Below, in pieces: positions 19,201 to 26,774 of a DNA stretch of 64,000 nt. The notes beneath the pieces were generated by a model, which worked only from the letters and a program-made list of their open reading frames with translations, did not search any database and had not been told where the DNA came from. How positions within the stretch are numbered: position 1 is the first letter of the stretch; every line of letters starts with the position of its first letter. The position numbers and the translations under genes are program-made. Source of the DNA: Cinnamomum chago (Eukaryota; Streptophyta; Magnoliopsida; Laurales; Lauraceae); the NCBI GenBank assembly GCA_038049695.1, contig CP142461.1:40969501-41033500 (forward strand). Direction: 5' to 3'.

Positions 19201-20369
19201 GCTCACAATCTGACTCGCCCTAGTTACAAAGTGTTTCTGTAGCCTATCCAAGTGTTAAAAAATCCGGGGACTGGACAAGTCTTTTGAGATAGGGGACTTC
19301 CCCTTAAAGGCATTTTTTTAGGGGAATTTCTGATGGGATTTTCACATGTTAGGTTGTCAAGAGCAATGCCGGCTGCTAATTGCTACATGCTATCCCCCAG
19401 CATTTGGAATTCCCCATTTTGATTAGTGAGATTACAAAAATCCAACCTCATGATTGTCACTTTTGGCTTATGGAATTCTTCAAATTCCAACTTCCAAAAT
19501 GCCGGGGGTACTTGAGCATTTGTTGTGAACCTAGTGGGGGACATCATATGGTCATATGGGGAATTCAAATAACCCCCCACACCAAAAAAAAAAAAAAAGA
19601 AGGAATTCTCAGATATCATCCAAACAAACAGCTCTTGGACATTTTGAAGATTTGATCATTGGATCTCATGATCTAGATTAATAGTCAACAACTGGCAAGT
19701 GATTTAAACAACGCCTTAAACGAATTGCGAAAGTAAGGTTTTCCTCAGTTGAGATTGGTTGTTAAGAAAAAAAAATCACTTTTTTAATATAGGAACTTAT
19801 GTATGTCAAGGTTATTGCATTTCAAATAGTTAACCCATTTATGCATATTATTGCGTCGTTTACTTAATTCTACTTAGTTACCACTCCGATGTTTGAAAGC
19901 CGCACAAAAGGGGAATTTTTTTTTTTTATCATATTTGCTTTATTGTATGACAGAAAGAAGAGATCTTGCTCGGGTTTGGCTTTTGAGACACTGAGCTCAA
20001 TTTTATTTTTAACTTGTAGAGATGTGATTCTCTGAGCTCTAACGGAAGATATTCTTTTTTTGAGTTGTGCCTCTACTACCATATTATTTTATGCCTCGGG
20101 ATTTGTATGGTTAAAGTCTCATCTCAATCTACCCACTAATCACACCATCCTTGGTCATTGTTTAATGGATGCCAATGGTTCTTCAAACAACTTGTCCAGC
20201 TGGGACCCTAAACAAGACTAGATTACTTCCCTAGAGCTATCACTTCAATATGCAAATGACTTATAAAAAAAAAGTGAAGCCAGATAAATTGGAAATTCAT
20301 GTATGATGTACCTTGAGAGCTCACGTTGGGAATGGCAAGTGCAGGTGTGCTTGCATTCAATGTACACAT
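5143..20369 (-). CDS. RF2: RF2-like glycine-rich organellar protein, 4 coding exons
   Basis: Joining 20369-20312, 7389-7238, 6946-6871 and 5342-5143 (minus) gives an uninterrupted 161-residue protein ending GPYSNNRRRR. Every junction has GT-AG borders and matching phase (1, 0, 1). The protein has an N-terminal Arg/Ser-rich region like an organelle targeting sequence (PHRRTSAAVICNAAL), a Thr-rich linker (EQTQTVTRQSSTITV), then SPELDDGGTGFPPRDDD, a run of ten Gly, and a short hydrophobic segment (FFFFGLLAFLGFMKD) before a basic tail. From memory this layout matches proteins named FERTILITY RESTORER RF2; rice RF2, about 152 residues, is a mitochondrial glycine-rich protein that restores fertility in LD-type cytoplasmic male sterility. 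The start ATG at 20369 is the first in its exon. The name rests on recall, not a search; the exon structure is read directly. No stop or frameshift is visible, so the gene may be functional despite a 12.9-kb intron full of insertions. Confidence 0.78.
5343..6870 (-). other. RF2-like intron 3 (1.5 kb)
   Basis: AT-rich intron between the third and last coding exons, with a poly(A) tract near 6238-6253. The repeated phrasing GGTCCA/CCACATG around 6060-6180 and 6740-6840 hints at decayed repeats, but no terminal repeats could be placed. Confidence 0.6.
6871..6946 (-). CDS. RF2: RF2-like coding exon 3
   Basis: 76 nt beginning NARCGAEQTQTV and ending VAPVQ plus one base. The acceptor is CTCTCTCTGCAG|AATGC and the donor CAAG|GTAATT. 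Both borders are textbook. Confidence 0.82.
7238..7389 (-). CDS. RF2: RF2-like coding exon 2
   Basis: 152 nt: two bases complete a Gly codon and 50 codons follow, ending CNAAL before the donor TTG|GTGAGT. The acceptor is TGGTGTGCAG|GC. It encodes most of the Arg/Ser-rich N-terminal region. Confidence 0.8.
7716..7740 (+). repeat. Poly(A) tract
   Basis: 25 consecutive A inside intron 1. It could be the tail of an old retroposon on the plus strand; no TSD was found. Confidence 0.8.
7741..9126. other. Intronic AT-rich stretch, nothing assigned
   Basis: No transposon terminus or known protein. A short open stretch on the minus strand near 8225-8345 reads NKLPAPDLSANTKLTGYGRT but belongs to no family I recognise. 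Confidence 0.4.
9127..9399 (-). pseudogene. Unrecognised exon-like open stretch
   Basis: On the minus strand about 80 codons are open apart from one TAG (9326-9324). They read DVLKLPEDLKKCTLIVEDL, then after the stop KLPLQNYHLNKIKSLSSS and GTSFSQLTDLLAKQGVLGD, ending in TAG. The composition is protein-like and not low-complexity. I cannot assign a family. It may be an exon captured by a transposon or a decayed gene fragment inside the RF2-like intron. Confidence 0.35.
9480..9780 (+). repeat. Copy A of an intronic duplicated block
   Basis: Matches 11745-11793 continuing at 12431-12682 once the LINE insertion is removed. Shared phrases include TCACTTGCAAAAAAA, GTGCTTSGCAAAGGATTATG, CGCAAGAAAATCA-like text and CCTCCAAC. 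Divergence is clearly visible, so the duplication is old. Confidence 0.7.
10156..10410. repeat. Simple-repeat cluster with a 29-G run
   Basis: A CT repeat (about 10156-10176), an uninterrupted run of 29 G (10204-10232) and a CA/GA repeat (about 10378-10404) lie within 250 bp. The G run can form quadruplexes. Adjacent open frames of proline or glycine are products of these tracts. Confidence 0.85.
10545..11744. other. Intronic stretch without assignable features
   Basis: AT-rich with short A/T runs. No reading frame, terminal repeat or TSD could be supported. Confidence 0.4.
11794..12417 (+). mobile_element. 5'-truncated L1 LINE 3' end (RNase H)
   Basis: A 13-bp TSD, CTCATCTATTTGT, flanks it (11781-11793 and 12418-12430), and it ends in a 13-base A tract. 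The reading frame gives the plant LINE RNase H (RVT_3) segment: LKLNFDGSYIQ, GGIGGVI*DWNGN, NEAEINALLVGC and VDSFSAIQWS, ending HHVLRKANVSAVKLAKEG. One in-frame TGA replaces the usual Arg codon, and the rest of the element is missing because of 5' truncation. A 110-bp internal tandem duplication (11966-12075 and 12076-12191) repeats the central RNase H segment. Confidence 0.85.
11966..12191 (+). repeat. 110-bp tandem duplication within LINE RNase H
   Basis: CTCTTTTGGTTGGTTGTTGC starts at 11966 and again at 12076. The second copy has an extra GAGTT, which restores the expected Glu-Leu, and a few substitutions. The duplication keeps the frame open, so two copies of the KVIIE.DSF.AIQWSLG segment are read in tandem. 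Confidence 0.85.
12528..12585 (-). mobile_element. Poly(T) insertion flanked by a 15-bp direct repeat
   Basis: CAACAATTGACAATC (12528-12542) and CAACAATTGGCAATC (12571-12585) flank little more than a run of 24 T. This looks like LINE-machinery integration of a tail with almost no body, on the minus strand. Confidence 0.6.
12683..13067 (-). repeat. 3' LTR of the gypsy derivative
   Basis: 385 bp, read on the plus strand as TGATGCAGCC to CCTGTATCA. It matches 18491-18911 over nearly its whole length; the other copy carries small tandem insertions. TG/CA ends are intact. Confidence 0.85.
13068..13082 (-). other. Polypurine tract of the gypsy derivative
   Basis: On the minus strand CAAGCGGGGGAGAAT directly precedes the 3' LTR start TGATACAGG, the position of the plus-strand primer in LTR elements. 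Confidence 0.75.
13295..14900. mobile_element. MULE-like element with exon-like cargo
   Basis: A 9-bp TSD, GCTGATGTA, is perfect at 13286-13294 and 14901-14909. Termini are imperfect inverted repeats: left CATGGTTAAAAACTGCGG, right (complement) ATGGTTGAAAATCTCGG, both leading into arrays of GATATCGG/CCGATA motifs at about 13310-13390 and 14710-14890. No transposase is present. The centre holds a purine-rich leader-like tract and a sequence that looks like a captured first exon. It is inserted in the gypsy derivative, so it is younger than that element. Confidence 0.75.
14190..14465 (+). pseudogene. Exon-like cargo of the MULE
   Basis: A long purine tract resembling a plant 5' leader precedes ATGGTGGCCTCTGCAGATGG at about 14418. 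The short frame reads MVASADGAGATPPPT, then CAG|GTACGC, a good splice donor. This is what a captured 5' gene fragment in a Pack-MULE would look like. The parent gene is not recognisable from so few residues. Confidence 0.4.
15030..15343 (-). pseudogene. Acidic/Gln-rich linker of the gypsy derivative
   Basis: Open frame downstream of the protease-like segment with a Gln/Glu-rich composition (IQVMPADIKRAIDDQGQGKAD). It may be the spacer before a lost RT domain. No catalytic motif. Confidence 0.4.
15576..16037 (-). pseudogene. Gypsy protease (retropepsin-like) segment
   Basis: Reads SASLIIDDGSAMNFVAQDVIEKL, then KPYQVTWSNGNVIPVTHRC and IIFGCPWLFDRKVHHN. Plant gypsy polyproteins have IIDGGS at the protease active site followed by a GRPW.YDR block; here IIDDGS and GCPWLFDR are slightly degenerate. 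Upstream are gag remains. It terminates at 15576 with no polymerase following. Confidence 0.75.
16038..16520 (-). pseudogene. Gypsy gag remnant
   Basis: On the minus strand: FEQFLNLKQEDLTVDEYTRQF, a stop, then ELHEICELEEDEIHDLARY and VQGLRSDILKYM. This is the retrotransposon gag consensus (LKQ..TV.EYT..F, ..ARY..GL). A 160-bp tandem duplication repeats part of it. Confidence 0.75.
16087..16406. repeat. 160-bp tandem duplication in gag remnant
   Basis: CGCTCAACATGGATGGCTTC begins at 16087 and again at 16247. The two copies are practically identical until the second passes into GGCGGGTGTATTC, so the event is recent relative to decay of the element. Confidence 0.9.
16750..17451. other. CT-rich tract in gypsy derivative leader
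   Basis: Strongly pyrimidine-rich on the plus strand, with a G-rich continuation at 17275-17370. It lies in the 5' untranslated part of the minus-strand element. The large Phe/Leu-rich open frames here are composition artefacts. Confidence 0.6.
17468..17909 (+). mobile_element. RTE-clade LINE 3' end
   Basis: A 16-bp TSD, TGGGTTTGGGGTATGA, flanks it (17452-17467 and 17910-17925). The frame gives the RTE reverse transcriptase C-terminus: MLRWMCGITRRDRIRNEE, VGIAPIEDKMRENRLR, FGHVRRRPTEAPV, WKETIKHDLAYM and DWRRQIHIADPT. Stops replace expected Trp, Arg and Tyr codons. It ends in a GGTTT tandem tail, as RTE elements do, instead of poly(A). It is 5' truncated and inserted in the leader of the gypsy derivative. 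Confidence 0.85.
17926..18475. other. G/T-rich leader of the gypsy derivative
   Basis: Between the RTE insertion and the PBS. No gag coding can be read; it continues the low-complexity leader found left of the RTE insertion. Confidence 0.5.
18476..18488 (-). other. Primer binding site of the gypsy derivative
   Basis: Minus strand TGGAATTAGAGCC, 11 of 13 matches to the initiator-Met tRNA site TGGTATCAGAGCC, two bases inside the 5' LTR. Confidence 0.75.
18491..18911 (-). repeat. 5' LTR of the gypsy derivative
   Basis: About 421 bp. Compared with the other LTR it has two small tandem insertions (near 18626-18650 and 18735) and a mutated terminal dinucleotide (TG to TA when read on the minus strand). 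Confidence 0.82.
18917..20311. other. Intron sequence with a possible small MITE
   Basis: Around 19392-19416 (CCCCCAGCATTTGGAATTCC) and 19555-19580 (GGGGAATTCAAATAACCCCC) form an imperfect inverted repeat of about 25 bp enclosing about 140 bp, which may be a small TIR element; no TSD was confirmed. Elsewhere nothing was found. Confidence 0.4.
20312..20369 (-). CDS. RF2: RF2-like coding exon 1
   Basis: Encodes MCTLNASTPALAIPNVSSQ plus one base. The donor is CAAG|GTACAT at 20311-20310. The exon extends upstream to an acceptor (CTCTTAACTTCTAACAG) just above 20409, leaving 40 bases of 5' leader before the ATG. Confidence 0.75.
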
Positions 20370-20499
20370 CTTTCTGGGATCAACCAAACCTGAAGAAGGT
20401 TTTAGCACACTGTTAGAAGTTAAGAGGCTAAATTATTGAAACGAATATCAAAGAATGCTGCTTACAAGCATGATGAGATGGGAGGAACGAGATTTTTTG

Positions 20500-20615
20500 G
20501 AAAAAGAATTCAAATCTCATTCATTTTCATTTTTTTCATAGTTAATGTGACTTGAAAAAAGAATTCAAATCTCATTCATTTTCATTTTTTTTTTATAGTT
20601 AATGTGACTTGAACC
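20500..20615. repeat. Short tandem duplication in the leader intron
   Basis: GAATTCAAATCTCATTCATT with the following TTTCAT...AGTTAATGTGACTTGAA occurs at about 20507 and again at about 20560. It lies between the presumed leader exon and coding exon 1. The rest of 20410-21658 is AT-rich intron with no other feature. Confidence 0.75.
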
Positions 20616-21658
20616 AGTGACCATGGGGTTGTTTCAATGAGAACCCTTCAACTGTGGTATGAGCAAATTCAATCTTGTTACAGAAGGAAATAATGAACAT
20701 CTTGAATTACTAGTCACTAAAAAGAAAATGTAATGAGTTTCCATGTTCCTATCCAAGAAAACCTGAAAATTGAAGATTCAGTCTTCTCTCACTCCACTAG
20801 TATACAACTAATTGACATGTTCTTTACAAAAACAACAGAAACAGATAAAGATTTTCCAAAAACTTCAAATCAATTACAGATTTCCCAGATAAACTGAATC
20901 CAGAAACCAGGTTTCATTAGCTTGCATCGAGAAACTGAATTGCATAAAAGGTCAGAAAAATATGATAGCAACGAATGAGAGTTTCTTGAAAAAACGCACA
21001 TTCATCTTGATATCTAGAGAAGTGAAATGTTAGCAAAATCCGGAAACAGTGTCTTTCTCGAATCTCATTAATAGATTGAATGAAAGCATTGGAAATCTAA
21101 TGATTTCCAGAAAACCCACTCACTTCGACGTATTCAAGGACCAAAATTTCCAGCAGCAGGGTCAATAAACATATTTGAATCAAAACACCCTCTTGGAATA
21201 AAACCAAAACAAAAGGTAATTACTACAAAATTAAAAGGTTTCGCAAGAACCCCTTAATCTTAAAACTAATCAGTGAATCACCCAAACCTTGAAATTGTTG
21301 TTTCAAGCACATCTATGATCCAATTGAAGAATCAATCTTAAAAAATAGAAGAGCAAACAGGAATCAAAACAGACACAAAACATTTAAAAAAAAAAAAAAA
21401 CCATTCTTGACGAAATTAAAGATTAAACATCGAATGATCGAAATCTGGCAACTGGGTTTTCTTTCAATCGTATAAATACAGCGAATTCAAGCATCAGATT
21501 GAACAATTTGTCGAGAACGAAAAGGGGGGCTTTTTATCACAAAACGGAAACTACAAAAATTCAATCACAAAAGGGAAACTACCGTATGGTATGGTAATTT
21601 GATTAGAGAATGAAATAAAACTAGATTTCTTTGTAACTTATGGGAGTCTTGAAATTAC

Positions 21659-21790
21659 CTTTTCACGAATATCTTCACGTATTTCTCGAGCTTTTGAGTT
21701 CCTTCGTTTCTCCTCTTCGACGAAGAAAAGAGTCGAGGGAAGGTGGAAGAGAGGGAAAAAAAAATTCCGGAAGGAAAACTTAGCCGAGCC
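21659..21790 (-). other. Probable 5' non-coding exon of the RF2-like gene
   Basis: Minus-strand sequence ending CGTGAAAAG|GTAATT looks like a leader exon with a splice donor. It is CT-rich upstream (CCCTCTCTTCCACCTTCCCT), as plant leaders often are, and lies 1.25 kb above the acceptor of the first coding exon. The upper limit is a guess. Reading through to the coding exon in its own frame stops within 10 codons, so it is taken as non-coding. Confidence 0.45.
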
Positions 21791-22085
21791 TTCTAGCATC
21801 ATTTTTAACGTGGCCCGCCCCTCCAAGTACTTGCCGACATAATGTGGGTGCTAATGGGCTAGGGTCCAGCATGCTTTGGACCTGGTGTGGGCTTTAGGTT
21901 TCAATAATTGGGTAGGCCTGGATCTAAAATTTGGGGTTAGTTTTGAGTAAGTTAGGTCTGGTAGGTTATAATAATTTATATATTGGGCACTAACATGAGT
22001 CAAGAGATAAAGCCAAAAGAGATTTCGTGCCTATTTGTTTACGATTTACAAAAAAAAAATATGGGTCAAATTATAAATAAAGAAA
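21791..22085 (-). promoter_or_regulatory. Presumed promoter region of the RF2-like gene
   Basis: The only unoccupied sequence between the presumed leader exon and the left end of the MULE at 22086. No clear TATA box is seen on the minus strand. The MULE nest therefore sits within about 300 bp of the presumed transcription start. Confidence 0.3.
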
Positions 22086-22240
22086 GGATTTTACAAAAGA
22101 AAAACCTTCACATGGCCAGTGCATCAAACATAAAACTTTGGCCAAACTCACACCAAACAGGGAATCCGTACAAAAATTTCAATTTTTTTTACCAATTTTT
22201 TTTTTTTTTTGTCGCTATCGACGTTCATTTTCTATGTTGA

Positions 22241-22611
22241 GAGTCGACGTTGACCCTCGCTATATAACAAGTGAGGGTCACCGTTAACCATGAGCAAGCA
22301 TAAACTCCTCATCTTCTTCATTCTTCATCTCTTTCCAAAATCCAATACAATGATAGAGAAGTTCATGCCTACTCATTGCGTGTTGATTGCAGAAGTTTAT
22401 GTGACCATTCCTCACTAATCTCTTTCCTCCTTAAGTTGCTTTACATATTCCAACTACAGATTCTGCTTTCTCCTATGGAAGTTTGTCTCTGCCCAACATG
22501 GTGTCTAAATGAACTGGGTTACAAGCAAGAGCTCAGGAGAGAGTGGTATCAATCTCTTCTTACTTACCAACTTCTCTCATGCTCGTTTTTTTTTTAGTAG
22601 TTTCTTGTCTA
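22241..22611. other. Left cargo of the long-TIR MULE
   Basis: Non-repetitive sequence between the left TIR and the copia insertion. No conserved protein recognised. It could be captured host sequence, by analogy with the ORP-bearing sister element. Confidence 0.35.
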
Positions 22612-23035
22612 CGTTGGAACACCATTTATGGTGGTCATGTATATTCTCTCTCTCTTCATATGAAAGGATGCATGCATGAATGTTGGTTTGCTTTTTTTGT
22701 TTTTTTTCATTCTTCCTCATTCACTGCCATTAAGGAAATCTAATGGCTACTGTCCCTTGATGGAAGGGATGCCTTTGGAAAAGCCTATAAAAGAGAACAC
22801 CTTGGGTAACTCTTTGTACTTGAAATCTTGTAAGCAACCATCACTAAGACTTGCAGGAAAGGAAGTTGCAGAGAGTTATAAACCCCACCAAAGAGAAGAT
22901 TGCAAGGGAAGAAAACCTAAGAAAGCTATGGATCCAGGTATACATTTATATATTAGATTCAAGGTTCTTGATTTGTGTTATTCATATTAAACAAACCCCT
23001 TACATTTTGATCCTAACAAATGGAAAAGGTTAACA
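22612..23035 (+). repeat. Copia 5' LTR
   Basis: 424 bp ending GGTTAACA. The start reads CGTTGGAACACC where the 3' LTR has TGTTGGAACACC, so the terminal T has mutated. It contains a TATA box (TATAAAAG at 22786-22793). Confidence 0.85.
22786..22793 (+). promoter_or_regulatory. TATA box in copia 5' LTR
   Basis: TATAAAAG about 175 bp into the LTR. In the 3' LTR the gypsy has inserted exactly at CCTAT, splitting this box. Confidence 0.65.
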
Positions 23036-23037
23036 AT

Positions 23038-23050
23038 TGGTATTAAAGCC
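23038..23050 (+). other. Copia primer binding site
   Basis: TGGTATTAAAGCC two bases after the LTR; the initiator-Met tRNA complement is TGGTATCAGAGCC, so two positions have mutated. Confidence 0.75.
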
Positions 23051-24495
23051 TTTGGTTTTGGGTTTTAATCTGAATAAACTCTCGTTGGTTTCATTTGGGT
23101 TCTTCCTCTCAAAATCTATTATTAAGTGATTCTCTAGAGATATTTCTTCTTCTTGATCTCTGGGTTTATCGTTAAAGTTTCTGGGATTAACCCAAAACAT
23201 CTCCAGAATTAAAATAAAAAAGAAACCATATTCATGAAAGATCAAAGAGGAGAGAAAAGGGTTGCACTAAAAAAAAAAAAAAAAAAACTACCACAGTAGG
23301 TAGCCCCATTCACTGCAACACATCTCCTCTTCTCTTAGTAGACCTGAAAGAAGTTACATACTCCTTTGTTTTACAGTATGGACCACTATATCGTGTCCAT
23401 TCTAGAACCAATATGACAGATTTGAACCATTAAGATTAACAAACTAACATTTCTTATTTATTGATGTGACTGGCCAACACCCAAGTTGACTAGATCCAGA
23501 AAGAATTTAATGGGTGAAGTTTTATTTTCATGATTACGGACTCATTTGGGCTCAAATTTTGATATGTTTTCATCTATAGGTTCATTTCAATGAGATCTTC
23601 ATGATTAATAGTTTGGATCAGTCATAAAGTGATTCTAATTTTTGCGCATAATTTATAAACTTTACTTTAACTCATTAAAGTTGTATTTCCGCACTTAGTT
23701 TTAACTTGATTCTTATGTTCAGAGTAAATATTTTTTTTATATACATGTTTAGATAATTTTATGCCAAATGTGAGGAGAATCAATGGTTGGATTGAATGGA
23801 TCCATCAATCTGATAAATCAATTAAAGATATTAGGCATTGATAAATGGCCAAATTAAAGTTATTTTGGACCATTAATCATATAAAGGGTACCTATAAAGG
23901 AAATGTGATCTAGCAAAATAAAATAAGTCAAATGATCATCATTTGGATTCATTTTGTGCCTAGCTAATTTGGGACATCCAATGATTTATAAATCCATATT
24001 ACTTATGATGATATAAAAGGACTTATGAGATCACATAATGTTGTTGTATGTATTAATTCAAATGCACAATTTTTTATTAATTTGGTAGTCACTACAGTGG
24101 CCTGGTTATGATAAAATTTTGTTTTTGGTTTTATAATTAAATAAATCACTAATCCAATTGTATGATAAACGATGACACTATATGGCAATTTCATTTATGA
24201 GATTGAGTATCTGCCCAAAGGTTTGATAATCCTTTTCATAATTTGAAAATTGGAATACGACATGCTTTATAAGCATATCAAGGGTTAATTGTTCTATGAC
24301 CCAAAGGTAAAGTCAATTAATTTGAGACATGTTTTATTAATATGGTCTTATTGATTTTAGGAGAGTGATAATTCACATTTTGTTTTCAACCCAATGGTAG
24401 AATTACAATGATGTACCATTATTCTCAACGTTATTATTTTTTAATTCAAAGCATAAATTTAATGTGTGTATGTTTATTTTACAGCCTCCAAATCT
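23051..24495 (+). other. Copia leader, non-coding
   Basis: About 1.4 kb of AT-rich sequence between the PBS and gag, with a poly(A) run near 23270-23287. It has no open frame. The sequence before gag (TTATTTTACAG at 24475) resembles a splice acceptor. Confidence 0.55.
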
Positions 24496-25038
24496 ATGAC
24501 CTTGCCCTCCAGCTTAGGGCCCATTCCCATTTTAGATGGATCGAACTTTGTTGATTGGTTAGATATGTTGATGCTGACCTTTACCTATCTAGACTTGGAC
24601 ATGGCCGTTGATGAACCTATACCCCCAAAGCCTACAAAAATGAGTTCAGCCGCTGATAAAGTAAATTATGATAAATGGATGAGATGCAATAAAGTTTGCC
24701 TTAGGATTATCTCAAATTCTATTTCTAAAAGCATAAATGGATCACTTATAATAAAGGATAATGCTAAGGATCTCCTTGATTCAGTGAAAAAGCAATTTGA
24801 GATAGCAGACAAGGCCCTAGGTGCATCTTTGATGAACCGATTAACAAATTTAAAATATGATAGGACCATGGGAGTAAGAGAGTATATTTTAACCATAACG
24901 AACCTTGCTGCTAAACTAAAGGATGTTGACATGAGTGTATCAGAAGGATATTTAATCCAGTTCATCCTTGACTCTCTCCCTCCCGCTTTTGGCCCATTCA
25001 AAGTGGCATATAATCAGACTCGACTCCGTGGACTATAA
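24496..25038 (+). pseudogene. Copia gag
   Basis: From ATG at 24496: MTLPSSLGPIPILDGSNF, VDWLDMLMLTFTYLDLDMAV, LLDSVKKQFEIADKAL and LMNRLTNLKYDRTM, the UBN2-type gag of plant copia elements. A frameshift near 25020-25035 moves the frame; coding continues as TINKLIARCDQEERRLKAEG from about 25035. The zinc knuckle at about 25207 reads CFFYGKNGHLKSDN, having lost two of its four metal ligands. Confidence 0.82.
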
Positions 25039-25043
25039 ATAAA

Positions 25044-26774
25044 TTGATCGCTAGATGTGATCAAGAGGAACGGAGGCTGAAGGCTGAAGGGCAAATTACA
25101 ATCAACACTGTCTCTCAAAATAAATTTGAAGGAAAGAAAAGGGCAAAGACCGAAGTTCCAAAGGAAGGTGGAAAGCCAGGAATGATGAAAAGGGCCACAA
25201 AGAAGTGTTTCTTTTATGGAAAGAATGGCCACCTCAAATCGGACAATCTGAAAAGAAAAACTTGGTTCAAACCAAGAGGTAATCATAGTTATTTATGTCT
25301 TGTTTGTTCCGAAACTAATTTAGCAAACGTCCCATCAAACACTTGGTGGGTCGACTCTGGGGAAACCGTTCATGTATCTGGTTGTGTGCAGGGATTCCTT
25401 TCAAAGCGAAGTCCAAGTGATGGTCAGCGAACCATCATGATGGGGAACCGATAGGAATCGAGAGTTGAGGCCATAGGCACCTACCGACTTTTGCTGGATA
25501 CAGGATTCTCGTTGGATCTCCATGATACTTTCTATGTCCCGGCTATATCTAGGATTTTAATTTCTATTTCAAAATTGGATCATGATGGTTTTGTATTTAA
25601 TTTTGAACATGGATTGCTAAAATTTTATAAAAATGTTATTTTAGTTGGGAACGGATTTTTATATGTTGGATTGTATAGATTAAGGTTAGATTCAACGTAT
25701 GCACAATCACTTTATACCCGGCACATTAATTATGGGATGAACATCGGCATGAAAAGAGGAGTCATAAATGAGATCGCTTCTAACCTTTGGCATGAAAGAC
25801 TAGGGCATATCTCGCGAGAGAGAATGATGAGATTAGTGAAGGATGGGTTATTATCAAACCTTGACTTCACTGATTTCGGTATATGCATTGATTATATTAA
25901 GGGTAAACAAGCTAAGACAATCAAGAAAACTGCCACAAGGAGTTCTGAGCTTCTCGAATTAATCCATACAGATATATGCGGTAAAATGCATACACCTTGT
26001 TTTATGGGTGAAGCATATTTCATCACTTTCATTGACGACTACTCACGTTATGGTTACGTTTATCTAGTTAAAGAAAAATATGAGGCCTTGAATGTTTTCA
26101 AAATATTTAAGGCTGAAGTAGAAAAACATTTAGATAAATGAATTAAAGTTGTGAGGTCAGATAGGGGCAGGGAATATTATGGAAGATACACTGAATCAGG
26201 TCGTAACCCGGGTCCATTTGCAAGATTCATTGAACAAGAATGAATTGTTTCCCAATACACAATGCCTGAAACACCTCAGCAGAATGGTGCTGCTGAGAGG
26301 AGAAATAGGACGTTGATGGATATGGTTAGGAGTATGGTCAGTAATACAACATTACCCGAATCTATGTGGGGTGGGGCACTAAAGATGGCAACGTACATTT
26401 TAAACCATATGCCTAGTAAAGTAGTTCATAAAACTCCTTTTGAGTTATGAACTGGTAGAAAACCCAGCCTAAACCATTTCTGAATCCAGGGATATCCATC
26501 TAAAGTGAAAGTGTTTAACCCACAAAGAAGGAAATTAGACCCTAGAACAATAACTGGATATTTAATCGGTTATCCGGAAATATCTAACGGGTATAGGTTT
26601 TACTGTCCTAATCATACCACTAGGATTGTGGAATCCAATAATGCTAAATTTTTAGAGAATCACCAAAATAGTGGGAGTTGTGACATAAGGAAAATCAATT
26701 ATGAAGAAGTCAGGGATGTAATATTACCTAATAGAAGTACTGGCATAGTTGTTCCACTTGATGTTGATAGTTAA
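25044..26774 (+). pseudogene. Copia protease and integrase
   Basis: One frame with internal stops (25452, 26139, about 26241, 26448, about 26481, 26772). The protease site reads WWVDSGETVHV, with DSG kept but the following Ala replaced by Glu. Then LLDTGFSLDLHDTFYVP, the pre-integrase zinc region NLWHERLGHISRERM, and the integrase core: HTDICG, FITFIDDYSRYGYVYL, RSDRGREYYG and TPQQNGAAERRNRTL, so the catalytic D, D and E are present. Confidence 0.85.

Larger units (their letters stand above)
7390..20311 (-). other. RF2-like intron 1 (12.9 kb), insertion-laden
   Basis: Bounded by a donor at 20311-20310 and an acceptor at 7392-7390. It contains, in window order, a poly(A) tract (7716-7740), an unassigned open stretch, a duplicated 300-bp block, a simple-repeat cluster, an L1 fragment and a nested gypsy derivative. 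If the exons are correct, most of these arrived without destroying the splice sites. Confidence 0.7.
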
